Positions 45,853 through 54,379 of a stretch of 64,000 nt of DNA are shown here, in pieces. The notes below the pieces were generated by a model that made no database searches, was not told where the DNA came from, and worked only from the letters and a program-made list of their open reading frames with translations. The stretch covers positions 139,998 to 203,997 of the forward strand of contig CAVYUQ010000023.1 of NCBI GenBank assembly GCA_963771715.1, in the 5' to 3' direction. Made by a program: the position numbers and the translations under genes. The first letter of the stretch is position 1. The number at the start of each line of letters is the position of its first letter. The stretch is from JACVRW01 sp963771715. GTDB lineage: Bacteria > Actinomycetota > Thermoleophilia > Solirubrobacterales > Thermoleophilaceae.

Positions 45853-46397
45853 CCGCCGAACGCCCGGGCGATCGCCTCGTCCGTCTCGACCACGTCCGCG
45901 AATTCCTCGTGGAGGCTGGCGAGCGCGGTGCGGTGCATCGTCTCGGCCGGGATCCGCTCGCCATCGGGGGTGCTGCGTTCGAAGGTGGCGGTCGCATCCT
46001 CGAGCAGCCAGGTCTCGAAGCCGAGGTTCCCGGCCATGCGCACCGTCGTCGAGACGCAGTGGTCGGTGGTCAGCCCCACGATCGCCACGGTCTCCACGCC
46101 GTCGGCTCGCAGCCGCTGCTCCAGGTCGGTCCCGATGAACGCGCTGTTCACGTTCTTCGTCAGCACCGGCTCCTCGCCGCGCGGCTCGGCCTCGGGCTTG
46201 AACCCCGCGCTATCGCTCCCCGGGGCGAAGAGGCCCTCGCTCTCGTGACGCACGTGGATCACCGGGGCGCCCCGCTCGCGCCAGGTCTCGATGGCCCTCG
46301 CAACGTTGCGCTCGGCGTCGGGGTTGTTGCGCTCACCCCAGCTGGGGTCGTCGAAGGCTCGCTGGACGTCAATGACTATGAGCGTGGGCGCCGTCAT
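45849..46397 (-). CDS. Isochorismatase-like cysteine hydrolase
   Basis: A 182-residue cytoplasmic hydrolase. The Asp-Lys-Cys triad is visible: Asp10 in LIVIDVQRAF, the lysine in VLTKNVNSAF near residue 81 and the cysteine in LTTDHCVSTT near residue 115. Members hydrolyse amides such as nicotinamide or N-carbamoyl compounds; the substrate is unknown. Its start lies inside the 3' end of the YibE/F gene (29-base overlap), so the two are probably cotranscribed. Confidence 0.88.
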   Translation of the reverse strand: MTAPTLIVIDVQRAFDDPSWGERNNPDAERNVARAIETWRERGAPVIHVRHESEGLFAPGSDSAGFKPEAEPRGEEPVLTKNVNSAFIGTDLEQRLRADGVETVAIVGLTTDHCVSTTVRMAGNLGFETWLLEDATATFERSTPDGERIPAETMHRTALASLHEEFADVVETDEAIARAFGG

Positions 46398-47535
46398 CGG
46401 CGTCGAGCCTACCCGGGTCCTCGCGCACGGCGAGAAGCGCCGCCAGCCCGGTCGTGACCGGCACGGCGGAGATCAGCCCGATCGAGCCCACCAGCGTCGC
46501 CACGATCTCCTTCGCGACCACCTCGAGGTTTGCCGCGTCCGCCACGCCGAGGTCCGCGGCGCTGAACAGCAGCAGGATCGGCAGCGCAGCGCCCACGTAG
46601 GCGAGCACGAGCGTGTTCACGGTCGCGCTCACGTGGTCGCGGCCCACCTCGAGCGCGAGGCTGAACAGCCGCCGGAACGGCAGAGCCGGGTTGGCCCGCC
46701 GCAGCGCCAGCACGGTCGACGCTTGGCTGATCGTCACGTCGTCGAGCACGCCGAGCGCCCCGATCACCATTCCGGCGATCAGCAGGCCCTGGAGCGACAC
46801 GTCGGCGTTCCCGATCTGGAGGAAGATCGCCTCCTCGCTGGAGAGCCCGGTGAGGTGGGTCAGGTCCGTGAACAGCACGGCAAGCAGCGCAGTGAGGATC
46901 AGACTGGCGGCGCTGCCGAGCAGGGCGGCGAGGCTCTTCGCCCCCCACCCGTGGGCGAGCGGGATCGTCGTGAGCGCCACCGCCATCGCCCCGACCACCG
47001 CCACGAGCAGCGCCGACTTGCCGTCCAGGATCGCCGGCACCACGAACAGCAGCACGATCACGAGGCTGATGCCGAGGCCCACGAGCGACAGCGCGCCGCG
47101 CAGGCGAGCGAAGGCGAGCACCACGAGCACGAACAGCCCCGCGAGGATCAGCATCGGGCCGCGCCGCTCGAAGTCCTGGAGCGTGTAGCCCGTGCCCGCC
47201 ACCGCCTCCGATCCGGGCGGGGGCTCGGGCGCCTTCGCCACGCGGATCTTGTCCCCCGGGTCCACGTCCGGGTCGAAGCCGCCGGCGTCGAGCTGGATCT
47301 GGATCCGCTTGCCCGTCTCGGGCCCGCTCTCGATGCGGGCCGTGGCGAGCTGGCACTGCTGGCCGCTGAGGCCGGTGCAGAGCCCCTCCTCGACCTTCTC
47401 GACGGTCGCCTTCTCGCTCTCCACCGCTACGCCCTGGGCGATCTGGGACTCCACGTCGCCCGGCCAGAGCACAATCAGGCCGACGACCGTCGCGACCGCG
47501 AGGCCCGCGGCCACCAGCGTGAAGAGACGGATCAC
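46369..47535 (-). CDS. YibE/F-family membrane protein
   Basis: A 388-residue protein. One N-terminal membrane helix (VIRLFTLVAAGLAVATVVGLIVLW) is followed by an outer domain of about 100 residues and then about seven more helices typical of YibE/YibF (ALGVLDDVTISQAS is a conserved loop). Function in bacteria is poorly known; a transporter or envelope role is often suggested. The C-terminus is histidine-rich (DDGAHAHSH). GTG 47535 is preferred because the longer form overlaps the M23 gene. Lies 10 bases after the M23 peptidase. Confidence 0.82.
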   Translation of the reverse strand: MIRLFTLVAAGLAVATVVGLIVLWPGDVESQIAQGVAVESEKATVEKVEEGLCTGLSGQQCQLATARIESGPETGKRIQIQLDAGGFDPDVDPGDKIRVAKAPEPPPGSEAVAGTGYTLQDFERRGPMLILAGLFVLVVLAFARLRGALSLVGLGISLVIVLLFVVPAILDGKSALLVAVVGAMAVALTTIPLAHGWGAKSLAALLGSAASLILTALLAVLFTDLTHLTGLSSEEAIFLQIGNADVSLQGLLIAGMVIGALGVLDDVTISQASTVLALRRANPALPFRRLFSLALEVGRDHVSATVNTLVLAYVGAALPILLLFSAADLGVADAANLEVVAKEIVATLVGSIGLISAVPVTTGLAALLAVREDPGRLDADDGAHAHSH

Positions 47536-47545
47536 ACCCCTATTT

Positions 47546-48703
47546 CTAGAGATAGCCCATCGGGTCAACCGGCGACCCGTTCACGCGCGTCTCGAAGTGC
47601 AGGTGGTCGCCGAAGCAGTGGCCGGTGCAGCCCACGTAGCCGATCACCTGGCCCTGGCTCACCGACGCCCCGTTGGAGGTGGCGAAGCTCGACTGGTGGG
47701 CGTAGCAGCTGGACAGGCTGCCGGTGTGCTGGACGCAGGTGTAGTTGCCGTAGCCACCCACCCAGCCCATGAGGATCACGCGGCCGCCGTCGGCGGCATG
47801 GATGGGCGTGCCGCTCGGCACCGCGATGTCGATGCCGGCGTGCAGGCGGCCCCAGCGCATGCCGAAGGGCGACACGACCGGTCCGTTCACCGGCCAGCCG
47901 AGCTGCCCGCTGCCCTGCTTGAAGCTGCCGCCCGAGTTGCCCTGAATGGCGGCCTGCACGCGCGCCTGCTCGGCCACGAGCGCGCTCAGGTCGCCCTCGA
48001 GCCGGACGCGGCTGTCGTGCACAGTCGCGAGAGCCCCGCGCTTGTCGGCGCGGGCGGAGGCGAGCTGGTCGCGCGCGCCGACGAGTTGGTTCTCCACGGC
48101 GGCGATCTCGTCGCGCTCGCGCAGGATCCGCTCGGCGGCGAGCTGCTCCTGCTCCTCGAGGCCGGCGAGCTCTACCGCCTGGTTGTGCGCCCGGTCGCGC
48201 AGGCCGCGCACCCGGTCGGTGATCTCGCGGTCCTGGTCGGAGATGCGGTCGAGGAACTCGGCGCGCTCGAGCAGGTCGCCGAAGCCGTCTGAGGAAAGGA
48301 TCACGGTGAGGGCGTCGGGCGAATCGGCCTTGTAGATCTCCACGAGCCGCGCCGCCAGCACCCGGCGCGCGGTCACGAGCTCGCTGCGGAGCCGCTCGAG
48401 CCGGTCGCGCGCGGCCTCCAGCCGGTCGCGCACCGCGAGCAGCCGCGCCTTCTGGCGGTCGAGGCTGCCCTGCACGCGCGCCAGGCGACGCTCGGTGGCG
48501 CTGATCTCGCCCTGGACCGCGTCGATGCGGGTGTTGAAGCGCTCGATCGTGGTGCTGAGCACGCCCTCCTTCGCCTTGTGCTGCTGGATCTGGTCGCGCT
48601 TCTGCTCGATGCGCGAGGACAGCGGCGCGGAGAGGCCGGGCATCGGCAACAGGAGGAAGGCCAAGATGGCCAGCGCTATGGGAAGCAGAAGGGTCTTCTT
48701 CAT
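47546..48703 (-). CDS. M23-family peptidoglycan endopeptidase with coiled coil
   Basis: A 385-residue exported protein. After a signal peptide (LLLPIALAILAFLLLPMPGLSA) come two long coiled-coil stretches (residues 30-120 and 165-245, rich in RLERLRSEL-type heptads). The M23 (LytM) domain has zinc ligands in RLHAGIDIAV and in HCFGDHLHFETRV. This EnvC-like layout is used by division or elongation-linked hydrolases, often driven by FtsEX, which is not in the window. ATG 48703 or the GTG just before it could start translation. Confidence 0.9.
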   Translation of the reverse strand: MKKTLLLPIALAILAFLLLPMPGLSAPLSSRIEQKRDQIQQHKAKEGVLSTTIERFNTRIDAVQGEISATERRLARVQGSLDRQKARLLAVRDRLEAARDRLERLRSELVTARRVLAARLVEIYKADSPDALTVILSSDGFGDLLERAEFLDRISDQDREITDRVRGLRDRAHNQAVELAGLEEQEQLAAERILRERDEIAAVENQLVGARDQLASARADKRGALATVHDSRVRLEGDLSALVAEQARVQAAIQGNSGGSFKQGSGQLGWPVNGPVVSPFGMRWGRLHAGIDIAVPSGTPIHAADGGRVILMGWVGGYGNYTCVQHTGSLSSCYAHQSSFATSNGASVSQGQVIGYVGCTGHCFGDHLHFETRVNGSPVDPMGYL

Positions 48704-48746
48704 CACGGCAGGAGCGCCGCCGGGTTCCCCCCGTTTCCATGCGTTA

Positions 48747-48825
48747 TGCAGGGGAATTCAGCGCTCGCGACGGCGCCACTCTAGCAAGGCGACTCGTCCC
48801 GGCACGCTGATCTCCTGCCCCTGCA
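48747..48825. promoter_or_regulatory. Inverted half-sites in the M23-htpX divergent region
   Basis: TGCAGGGG (48747-48754) and CCCCTGCA (48818-48825) are exact reverse complements 63 bases apart, lying between two divergent envelope genes. They could bind one regulator serving both; the spacing is long and there is no further support. Confidence 0.3.
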
Positions 48826-48858
48826 AGAACGCACCCAGCCTCCACTAATCTTCCTGTC

Positions 48859-49773
48859 ATGGCCAGGCAGAGAGCAGTTTTCCCCCGGGACCCAGGGCTT
48901 CAGGGCCGCATACTGTTGACGTTGTTCCTCCTGGGGCTGCTGTACGTGGCGTTCTTCGTCGTGCTCGTCCAGGCGGGTGCGGGCGTCCTCACGCTGGTAG
49001 TCGTCCTGGGTGGGCTTTCGCTCGCCCAGCTGCTCTTCTCCGACAAGCTCGCGCTGTCCGCGATGGGCGCCAAGGAGGTCTCGCCGCAGGAGGCTCCCGG
49101 TCTTCACGCGATGATCGAGAAGCTCTGCATTCAGGCCGACCTGCCGAAGCCGCGCATCGCCGTGGCCGACACCAACCTTCCGAACGCCTTCGCCTGCGGG
49201 CGCAGCCAGAAGAGCGCCACAGTATGCGCGACCACGGGAATCATGCGCACGCTCTCGCCCACCGAGCTCGAGGGCGTGATGGCGCACGAACTCGCGCACG
49301 TGAAGCACCGCGACGTGCTGATCATGACCATCGCCAGCTTCTTCGCGAGCCTCGCCGCGATCATCCTCCAGTTCGGCTTCTTCTTCGGCGGCGGGCAGAG
49401 CGACGACGACAACCCGAGCTTCTTCGTGATCCTGCTCGTCTCGTTCGTGGTCTACGTGGTCTCGTTCTTCCTGATGATGGCCCTGTCGCGCTACCGCGAG
49501 TTCGCGGCCGACCGCGGCGCCGCGATCGTGACCGGGCGGCCGAGCGCGCTGTCGGCGGCGCTCGTGAAGATCTCGAACCAGGTGCAGCAGCTGCCCCAGC
49601 GCGACCTGCGCGAGGCCGAGCGGCTCGAGCGCATGAACGCGTTCTTCATCGTCCCGGTGCGGGTCAAGAGCGTGCTCCAGAGTCTCTTCTCCACGCACCC
49701 GCCGATGGAGAAGCGGATCGAGCGCCTCCAGGAGCTCGAGCGCTCGCTGCAGGGCACGGCGGCGGCCGCCTAG
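48859..49773 (+). CDS. htpX: HtpX-like M48 membrane zinc metalloprotease
   Basis: A 304-residue membrane protease. Two N-terminal helices (ILLTLFLLGLLYVAFFVVLV and a second), the zinc motif HELAH at 143-147, two central helices (residues 155-225) and a later glutamate in SRYREFAADRGAA are all as in HtpX. It degrades damaged membrane proteins under envelope stress. The gene is followed after 12 bases by pspAB, matching the known pairing of HtpX with the Psp-associated PspAB domain, so it belongs to an envelope-stress module. Confidence 0.9.
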   Translation: MARQRAVFPRDPGLQGRILLTLFLLGLLYVAFFVVLVQAGAGVLTLVVVLGGLSLAQLLFSDKLALSAMGAKEVSPQEAPGLHAMIEKLCIQADLPKPRIAVADTNLPNAFACGRSQKSATVCATTGIMRTLSPTELEGVMAHELAHVKHRDVLIMTIASFFASLAAIILQFGFFFGGGQSDDDNPSFFVILLVSFVVYVVSFFLMMALSRYREFAADRGAAIVTGRPSALSAALVKISNQVQQLPQRDLREAERLERMNAFFIVPVRVKSVLQSLFSTHPPMEKRIERLQELERSLQGTAAAA

Positions 49774-49785
49774 TATCGGCCGCAC

Positions 49786-50358
49786 ATGGGTTTCCTCGAC
49801 GCGCTTCTGGGCGGCGGCCGCAAGCTGAAGGCGCCCGCGCCCGACCGCCTGTTCGCGATGACTACCGCGAACATCACGCTCGACACCGGGCTCGGCCTGA
49901 AGCACCGCGGCCGCGCCGGGATCGTCTTCCAGCCGCTCGGGACCGCGGACTTCCAGCAGATCGTGAAGGAGACCGAGGAGCTGCTCGCCGGCACGGCGGC
50001 GGACACCGGCACCAAGATCAAGACGCACGACGACGAGTACGGCTACCGCTGGCTGATCCTCGAGGACCCGGACTTCGACGACCTCGTGGTCGCGATCAAC
50101 ACGGTCTCGAGCCAGCTCGAGAGCGCCGGCTACGGCGACCGCGTACTGGCCGCCGTTTTCGGCTTCGAGGAGAACGGCAAGCCGATCTACTTCATCTACA
50201 ACTTCAAGCGCGGCGCCTACTACCCGTTCGTGCCGGCGAAGGGCGAGCAGGCCCGCGACACGGAGCGCGAGCTGCGCATCCAGTCCCAGCTCGGAGCCGA
50301 GCTGCCATGGGAACAGGACATGGCCCGCTGGTTCCCCTTGTGGGACATCCCGCTCTGA
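49786..50358 (+). CDS. pspAB: PspA-associated protein PspAB
   Basis: A 190-residue cytoplasmic protein starting MGFLDALLGGGRKLKAPAPD, the typical opening of PspAB. Strands and helices around ITLDTGLGLKHRGRAGIVF and YIYNFKRGAYYPFVP fit that family, which accompanies PspA and PspAA in actinobacteria. Its exact job is unknown; gene order with htpX suggests membrane quality control. The last residues LWDIPL recur just downstream as a duplicated segment followed by another stop (50481-50498). Confidence 0.8.
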   Translation: MGFLDALLGGGRKLKAPAPDRLFAMTTANITLDTGLGLKHRGRAGIVFQPLGTADFQQIVKETEELLAGTAADTGTKIKTHDDEYGYRWLILEDPDFDDLVVAINTVSSQLESAGYGDRVLAAVFGFEENGKPIYFIYNFKRGAYYPFVPAKGEQARDTERELRIQSQLGAELPWEQDMARWFPLWDIPL

Positions 50359-50496
50359 ACGAGGCCTAGCCGCGGCCGCGGGCTCCGCGGCGCAGCCTCA
50401 CGACGGGGCTAGTCGATTTATGTACCGAACTCGGTACATAAAACGCCTCACCACGCGGGTCGGCCCTCGGCGCTTCGGCCTGGAACATCCCGCTCT
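50341..50496 (+). repeat. Duplicated end of pspAB flanking a solo palindrome
   Basis: TGGGACATCCCGCTCT (50341-50356) and TGGAACATCCCGCTCT (50481-50496) differ in one base and lie exactly 140 bases apart. Both code W-x-I-P-L and stop. The intervening 124 bases contain the palindrome at 50417-50442 and no gene. The second copy overlaps the stop of the neighbouring propeller gene. Confidence 0.6.
50417..50442 (+). repeat. Perfect palindrome related to the AbiEi-DUF559 operator
   Basis: TTTATGTACCGA-AC-TCGGTACATAAA, with 12-base arms and two-base spacer. The 23 bases 50406-50428 are identical to the minus strand at 31710-31688, at the start of the AbiEi-DUF559 gene. There is no such gene here, so this is a solo copy. 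Confidence 0.75.
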
Positions 50497-51553
50497 AGGG
50501 CCGCGGCTGCCAGTCGGGTGAGTTGACCTGGCCGCCGCGGACGAGGCGGCGCTTGACCGAGCCATCCAGGTGCATCACCCACAGGTCCTCGAACTCGAGA
50601 CTCGGGTCGCCGGCGAACCTGGCCTCGCTGAAGGCGAGCCGGCTTCCGTCGGGCGACCAGATCGGGAACACGCTGCCCCGTGGCGCTCGGGAGAGGACCG
50701 TTCCGTCCGGCCGTACGATCCAGATCTCGGCTTCCCCTCCGCCCTGCGGTGTGTGCATGACCATCAGCCGGCGGCCGTCGGGCGACCAGCTGGGGTCCGA
50801 CACGGAGGCGTCGGCAAAGCCGATGCAGCGCCGAGCGGCCGCGGGGTCGGGACGCGTGACGCAGACCTGGTTGAGCTGTCCCCCGGCGGGGGTGGTCGTG
50901 TACGCGATCAGGCCGCGTCTGGACCAGGTGGCGCCGAAGGCCGGGCGCGCCAGCGTGGCGATCTGGCCGGCGCGGAAGATGCGCACCAGCGTCCGCCCCG
51001 TGACGCTGGTCTGGTCGTAGACGATCGCCTTCCCGTTTGGAGACCACGCCCCGTCAGAGAGGTCGCCCAGCGGTGCTTTCAGCAGGCGCTGGAGCCCCGT
51101 TCCGTCGGGCATGACGGTGTAGAGCGCCGACCCGCCGCTGTTCACGAAGTTGCGTTCGAAGGCGATACGGGTCCCCCCGGGCGACCATGTGTGCTCTCCC
51201 ACCCGCCACTCGCGCGGCGTCACGGGGCGAGCGCGCTCGCCATCCGCCCGCGCTACCCAGAGGCGATGCTGCGAGCGCAGGAACGCGATCCGGCGTCCGT
51301 CGGGCGAGTACGAGGGCTGGGTGCCCCCGCGTGCCACGAGCCGCCTGCCCAGGCCGTCGCGACGAACGCTGACGATGCCGACGAGCCGCGGCGTTGGACC
51401 AGCCTCGAAGGCCTCGCCGCCGAGGCTCCAGGTATACGCGATGCGGCCGTTGCCGCCGGGGAAGGTCGCCTGGGCCGGCGCCGCGATCCCGATCGCAGCC
51501 GTCAGAAGTCCCATTCCCACGAGAACGCCGCGGTGCCGAGCGATGAGGGTCAT
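50495..51553 (-). CDS. Secreted PD40/TolB-like beta-propeller protein
   Basis: A 352-residue exported protein with a signal peptide (GVLVGMGLLTAAIGIAAPAQA). It then repeats the PD40 motif five or six times, for instance PSYSPDGRRIAFLR, TWSPGGTRIAFER, AWSPNGKAIVYDQ, SWSPDGRRLMVMH and IWSPDGSRLAFSE, which form blades of a propeller. Such proteins bind partners outside the membrane; no partner can be named, and no Tol-Pal genes are in the window. Expected to be periplasmic or cell-surface. Confidence 0.85.
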   Translation of the reverse strand: MTLIARHRGVLVGMGLLTAAIGIAAPAQATFPGGNGRIAYTWSLGGEAFEAGPTPRLVGIVSVRRDGLGRRLVARGGTQPSYSPDGRRIAFLRSQHRLWVARADGERARPVTPREWRVGEHTWSPGGTRIAFERNFVNSGGSALYTVMPDGTGLQRLLKAPLGDLSDGAWSPNGKAIVYDQTSVTGRTLVRIFRAGQIATLARPAFGATWSRRGLIAYTTTPAGGQLNQVCVTRPDPAAARRCIGFADASVSDPSWSPDGRRLMVMHTPQGGGEAEIWIVRPDGTVLSRAPRGSVFPIWSPDGSRLAFSEARFAGDPSLEFEDLWVMHLDGSVKRRLVRGGQVNSPDWQPRP

Positions 51554-51632
51554 GCGGGCCAGCCTCCTGGTTGCTCAAGCGTACAACCCCGATCCTGACG
51601 GGAAGTAGCGCCGCGCTCAGCTGCCCGATCGC

Positions 51633-53116
51633 TCAACGCTGCGCCGCCGACAGGCGCTCGGCGATCATGATGGTCGGGAGGTGGGTGAAGCCCGAGGGGA
51701 CGTCGGGCATGATCGACGCGTCCACCACGCTGAGCCCCTCGGTCCCTTGGACCTGTCCCGATGGATCGACGACCGCGCCTTGCTCCGGCCGCGGGCCCAT
51801 GGCACAGGTGCCAACGACGTGCGGTAGCGAGTAGCTCTCCGCGCGCACGAGTTCGAGCAGCTCCTCGCCGCGTGGCGCTGGCGTGGGTGGGTGGACACCG
51901 TGGCGGCGGATCGCCTCGCTGTTCGCCAGCTCGAACCCCCGCTGGTAGCCCTCGGCCAAGCGCTCGACGTTCAAGGGATCGCTCAGGGCAGGGAGCTCGA
52001 TGTGAGGCGCTTGCTTGGGATCGGCCGAGCGCAGGCGAACCCGACCCCGCGAACGGGGCCTGAGCAGCACGACGTCGATGTCGAGGCTCGCCGGGCCTTC
52101 GGCGGGCTCCTCCGGATCGCACACCCAAAGCATGAGGTCCGGCGCCGAGTGGCTATCCATCGTTGCGCTGTGGAACGTGGCGATGAGGTGCAGAATCGGC
52201 TGCTTCCGCGTCGCCCCGCGGTAGCCACACTCGATCGACACGGCCGGATGGTCGGCCAGGTTGGCGCCTACTCCCGGCAAGTCCACCCGCACCGGGACCT
52301 CGACCGAGCGCAGATGATCGGCCGGCCCGATGCCGGAGCGCATCAGGATCGCGGGGCTGCCGAAGACCCCCGCGCAGAGAATCACCCGGCTCGCCTCAAC
52401 GACGCCGCCGTCGAGCAGCCGAACCCGTTGGCACGGTCTCCCTCGAAGCAGACCTCGGCGACGTGCGTCTCCGGACGGATCGTCAGATTCGGGGGCGTGC
52501 CGCCCACCGGGAGATAGGCATCCGCGGTGGTCACGCGCCGGCCATCCTGTGAAGTCATCGGCATACGGCCGGCCCCAACGGCGCCCGGTCGGTTGTGGTC
52601 CTCCACTGGGGGGAAGCCGAGCTCATGGAGCGCCAGCAGCGCGGCCGCTCCGACCTCCGTGTAGCCGAGGTCGAGATACCGGCGGACCGGCATCGGCCCA
52701 CTGTCACCGTGCCAGGGCGCGTCGCCGAACTCGGCGTCGGCCTCGAGCCGCCGGAAGTAGGGGAGCAGGTCGTCGAAGCTCCAGCCGGCGTTCCCGAGCG
52801 CGGCCCACTCGTCGTAATCCGCCGGGGAGCCGCGCGGAGCGAAACGCGTGACCCACGATGTGCCGCCGATCAGCTTGTTTCTCCACACGTTCTCGACCTT
52901 CCCGCGCGGGTTTGGCTCAGAGCTGTAGCCCCAGTCGAAGTGGCGGGTGATGTGCCACGCGTCGCGGATCTCATCGGGCGCTTCGGCCCGGAGGTCGGGA
53001 CCGGCTTCGAGCAGCAGGACCGACCGCGACCCCGACTCTGCAAGCCGAGCGGCAACCACGCACCCAGCGGCCCCGGCACCGACGACCACCGCGTCGAAAG
53101 CCTCCCCTACGGCCAT
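51633..53116 (-). CDS. GMC-family flavoprotein oxidoreductase (frame broken once, opposite direction)
   Basis: About 494 residues. FAD is bound by VVVGAGAAGCVVAARLAE (residues 11-28) and the following LLEAGPD; GGTSWVTRFAPRG is the GMC signature. The catalytic histidine is in LPHVVGTCAMG; the usual second position near the end is SGFTHLPTIMIAERL, with histidine where many have asparagine. Choline- or alcohol-dehydrogenase-like; substrate unknown. The frame changes at about 52422-52428, where one base appears missing from a GGG run; this is the only missing-base case in the window. Confidence 0.85.
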
Positions 53117-53143
53117 GAAAGCGACCCTAATCGCTTCGACGCC

Positions 53144-54289
53144 TCAGGTGGCTCGGTGCGGGTCGACTGCGGGCGCGCTTGCGGCGATCGCCAGCGCCAG
53201 CAGGACCACCAGGCCCAGCGAAGCTCGCAGGCTCGTCGCCTCCGCCAGCCAGCCGATCATGATCGGGCCGGCCACCGAGCCGACGTAGCCGAGCGTCGCC
53301 ACCCTGCCCACCAGTCGGCCCGTGGCTCGCGGGTCGAGGTCGCCCGCGGCGCTGAATGCGATCGGCACGACCGGCGCCAGGCCCAGGCCGAGGAGGGCGA
53401 AGCCGGCGATCGCGGCCGCCGGCTCGTGGACCAGGAGGCCGAGGCCGAGGCCGGCCGCGGCGATCAGCGAGCCGCCGCGCACGAGCAGGACGTTGCCGAG
53501 GCGGGCGCGCAGAGGGTCGGCTGCGAAGCGGGCGATCGCCATCGTGACCGCGAAGGCCGCGAATGCCACTGCGCCCAGCGCGTCGGAGGCCGACAGCTCC
53601 TGGGTCATGTAGACCGCGCTCCAGTCGGATGCGGAGCCCTCTCCCACGAAGGAGCAGAACGCGATCACGCCGAGCAGGACGAGGGCCGGCGTCCAGCGCA
53701 CCATCACGTGCTCCTCCGCGGGCTCGCCCGGCGTCGGGCGGTGGGCCGCGAGCAGTCCGCGCAGGAACACCAGCGAGGCGACGGCCAGGACCGCGGCGAC
53801 GACCGCGAAATGCTCCAAGGGCTCCGCGTCGATCGCAGCGGCGAGCGCCGCCAGGCCCGCGCCGATCCCGAGGCCGATGCTCCAGAGCCCGTGGAGGCCC
53901 GACAGGATCGGCCGCCCCAGGTGGCGCTCGACCTCGATGCCCTGTGCGTTCATCGCCACGTCGAGCGCGCCGCTCGCAAGTCCCAGCACGAACAGCGACA
54001 GGAACAGCGTGACGATGCTGTCCGCCAGCCCGGGCAGCACGAGCGTGGCCGCCATCAGCGGAAAGCCGACCAGCATCACCGGCCGGCTCCCGAAGCGGTC
54101 CACCGGCGCCCCCGCGACCCGGGTCCCGATCAGGAGGCCGATCGCCAGCCCGACGAGCGCGGTGCCCAGCTCGCCGTCCGAGAGCTCGAGCGACTCCTTG
54201 ATCGCCGGCAGCCGCGGGGCCCAGGTTCCCGAGACGGTGGAGTGGATCAGGAAGGCCGCGGAGACGGCGACCCGCGGCGAGCGCTCCAT
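53144..54289 (-). CDS. Major facilitator superfamily transporter
   Basis: A 381-residue permease with about 12 membrane helices. The loop GAPVDRFGSRPVML after helix 2 is the MFS motif A variant, and the same pattern recurs as RFAADPLRARLGNVLL in the second half. The form (WAPRLPAIKESLELSDGELGTALV near the start) is that of the YbjJ/FucP-like group often annotated as sugar or drug exporters; the substrate is unknown. It lies downstream of the MMPL gene behind a strong terminator. Confidence 0.85.
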   Translation of the reverse strand: MERSPRVAVSAAFLIHSTVSGTWAPRLPAIKESLELSDGELGTALVGLAIGLLIGTRVAGAPVDRFGSRPVMLVGFPLMAATLVLPGLADSIVTLFLSLFVLGLASGALDVAMNAQGIEVERHLGRPILSGLHGLWSIGLGIGAGLAALAAAIDAEPLEHFAVVAAVLAVASLVFLRGLLAAHRPTPGEPAEEHVMVRWTPALVLLGVIAFCSFVGEGSASDWSAVYMTQELSASDALGAVAFAAFAVTMAIARFAADPLRARLGNVLLVRGGSLIAAAGLGLGLLVHEPAAAIAGFALLGLGLAPVVPIAFSAAGDLDPRATGRLVGRVATLGYVGSVAGPIMIGWLAEATSLRASLGLVVLLALAIAASAPAVDPHRAT

Positions 54290-54320
54290 CAGCCCGATGC
54301 TGTCACGCCTAAACGACGAA

Positions 54321-54347
54321 GGCCGGCCCGCGTCGCGCGGGCCGGCC
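54321..54347 (-). terminator. Perfect terminator hairpin after the MMPL gene
   Basis: GGCCGGCCCGCG (54321-54332) and CGCGGGCCGGCC (54336-54347) pair perfectly over 12 bases with a TCG loop. On the minus strand it is followed by TTCGTCGTTT. It separates the MMPL gene from the MFS gene. Confidence 0.8.
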
Positions 54348-54379
54348 TCCGTTTGCGGGGCGCTATTCGGGACTGGGTC

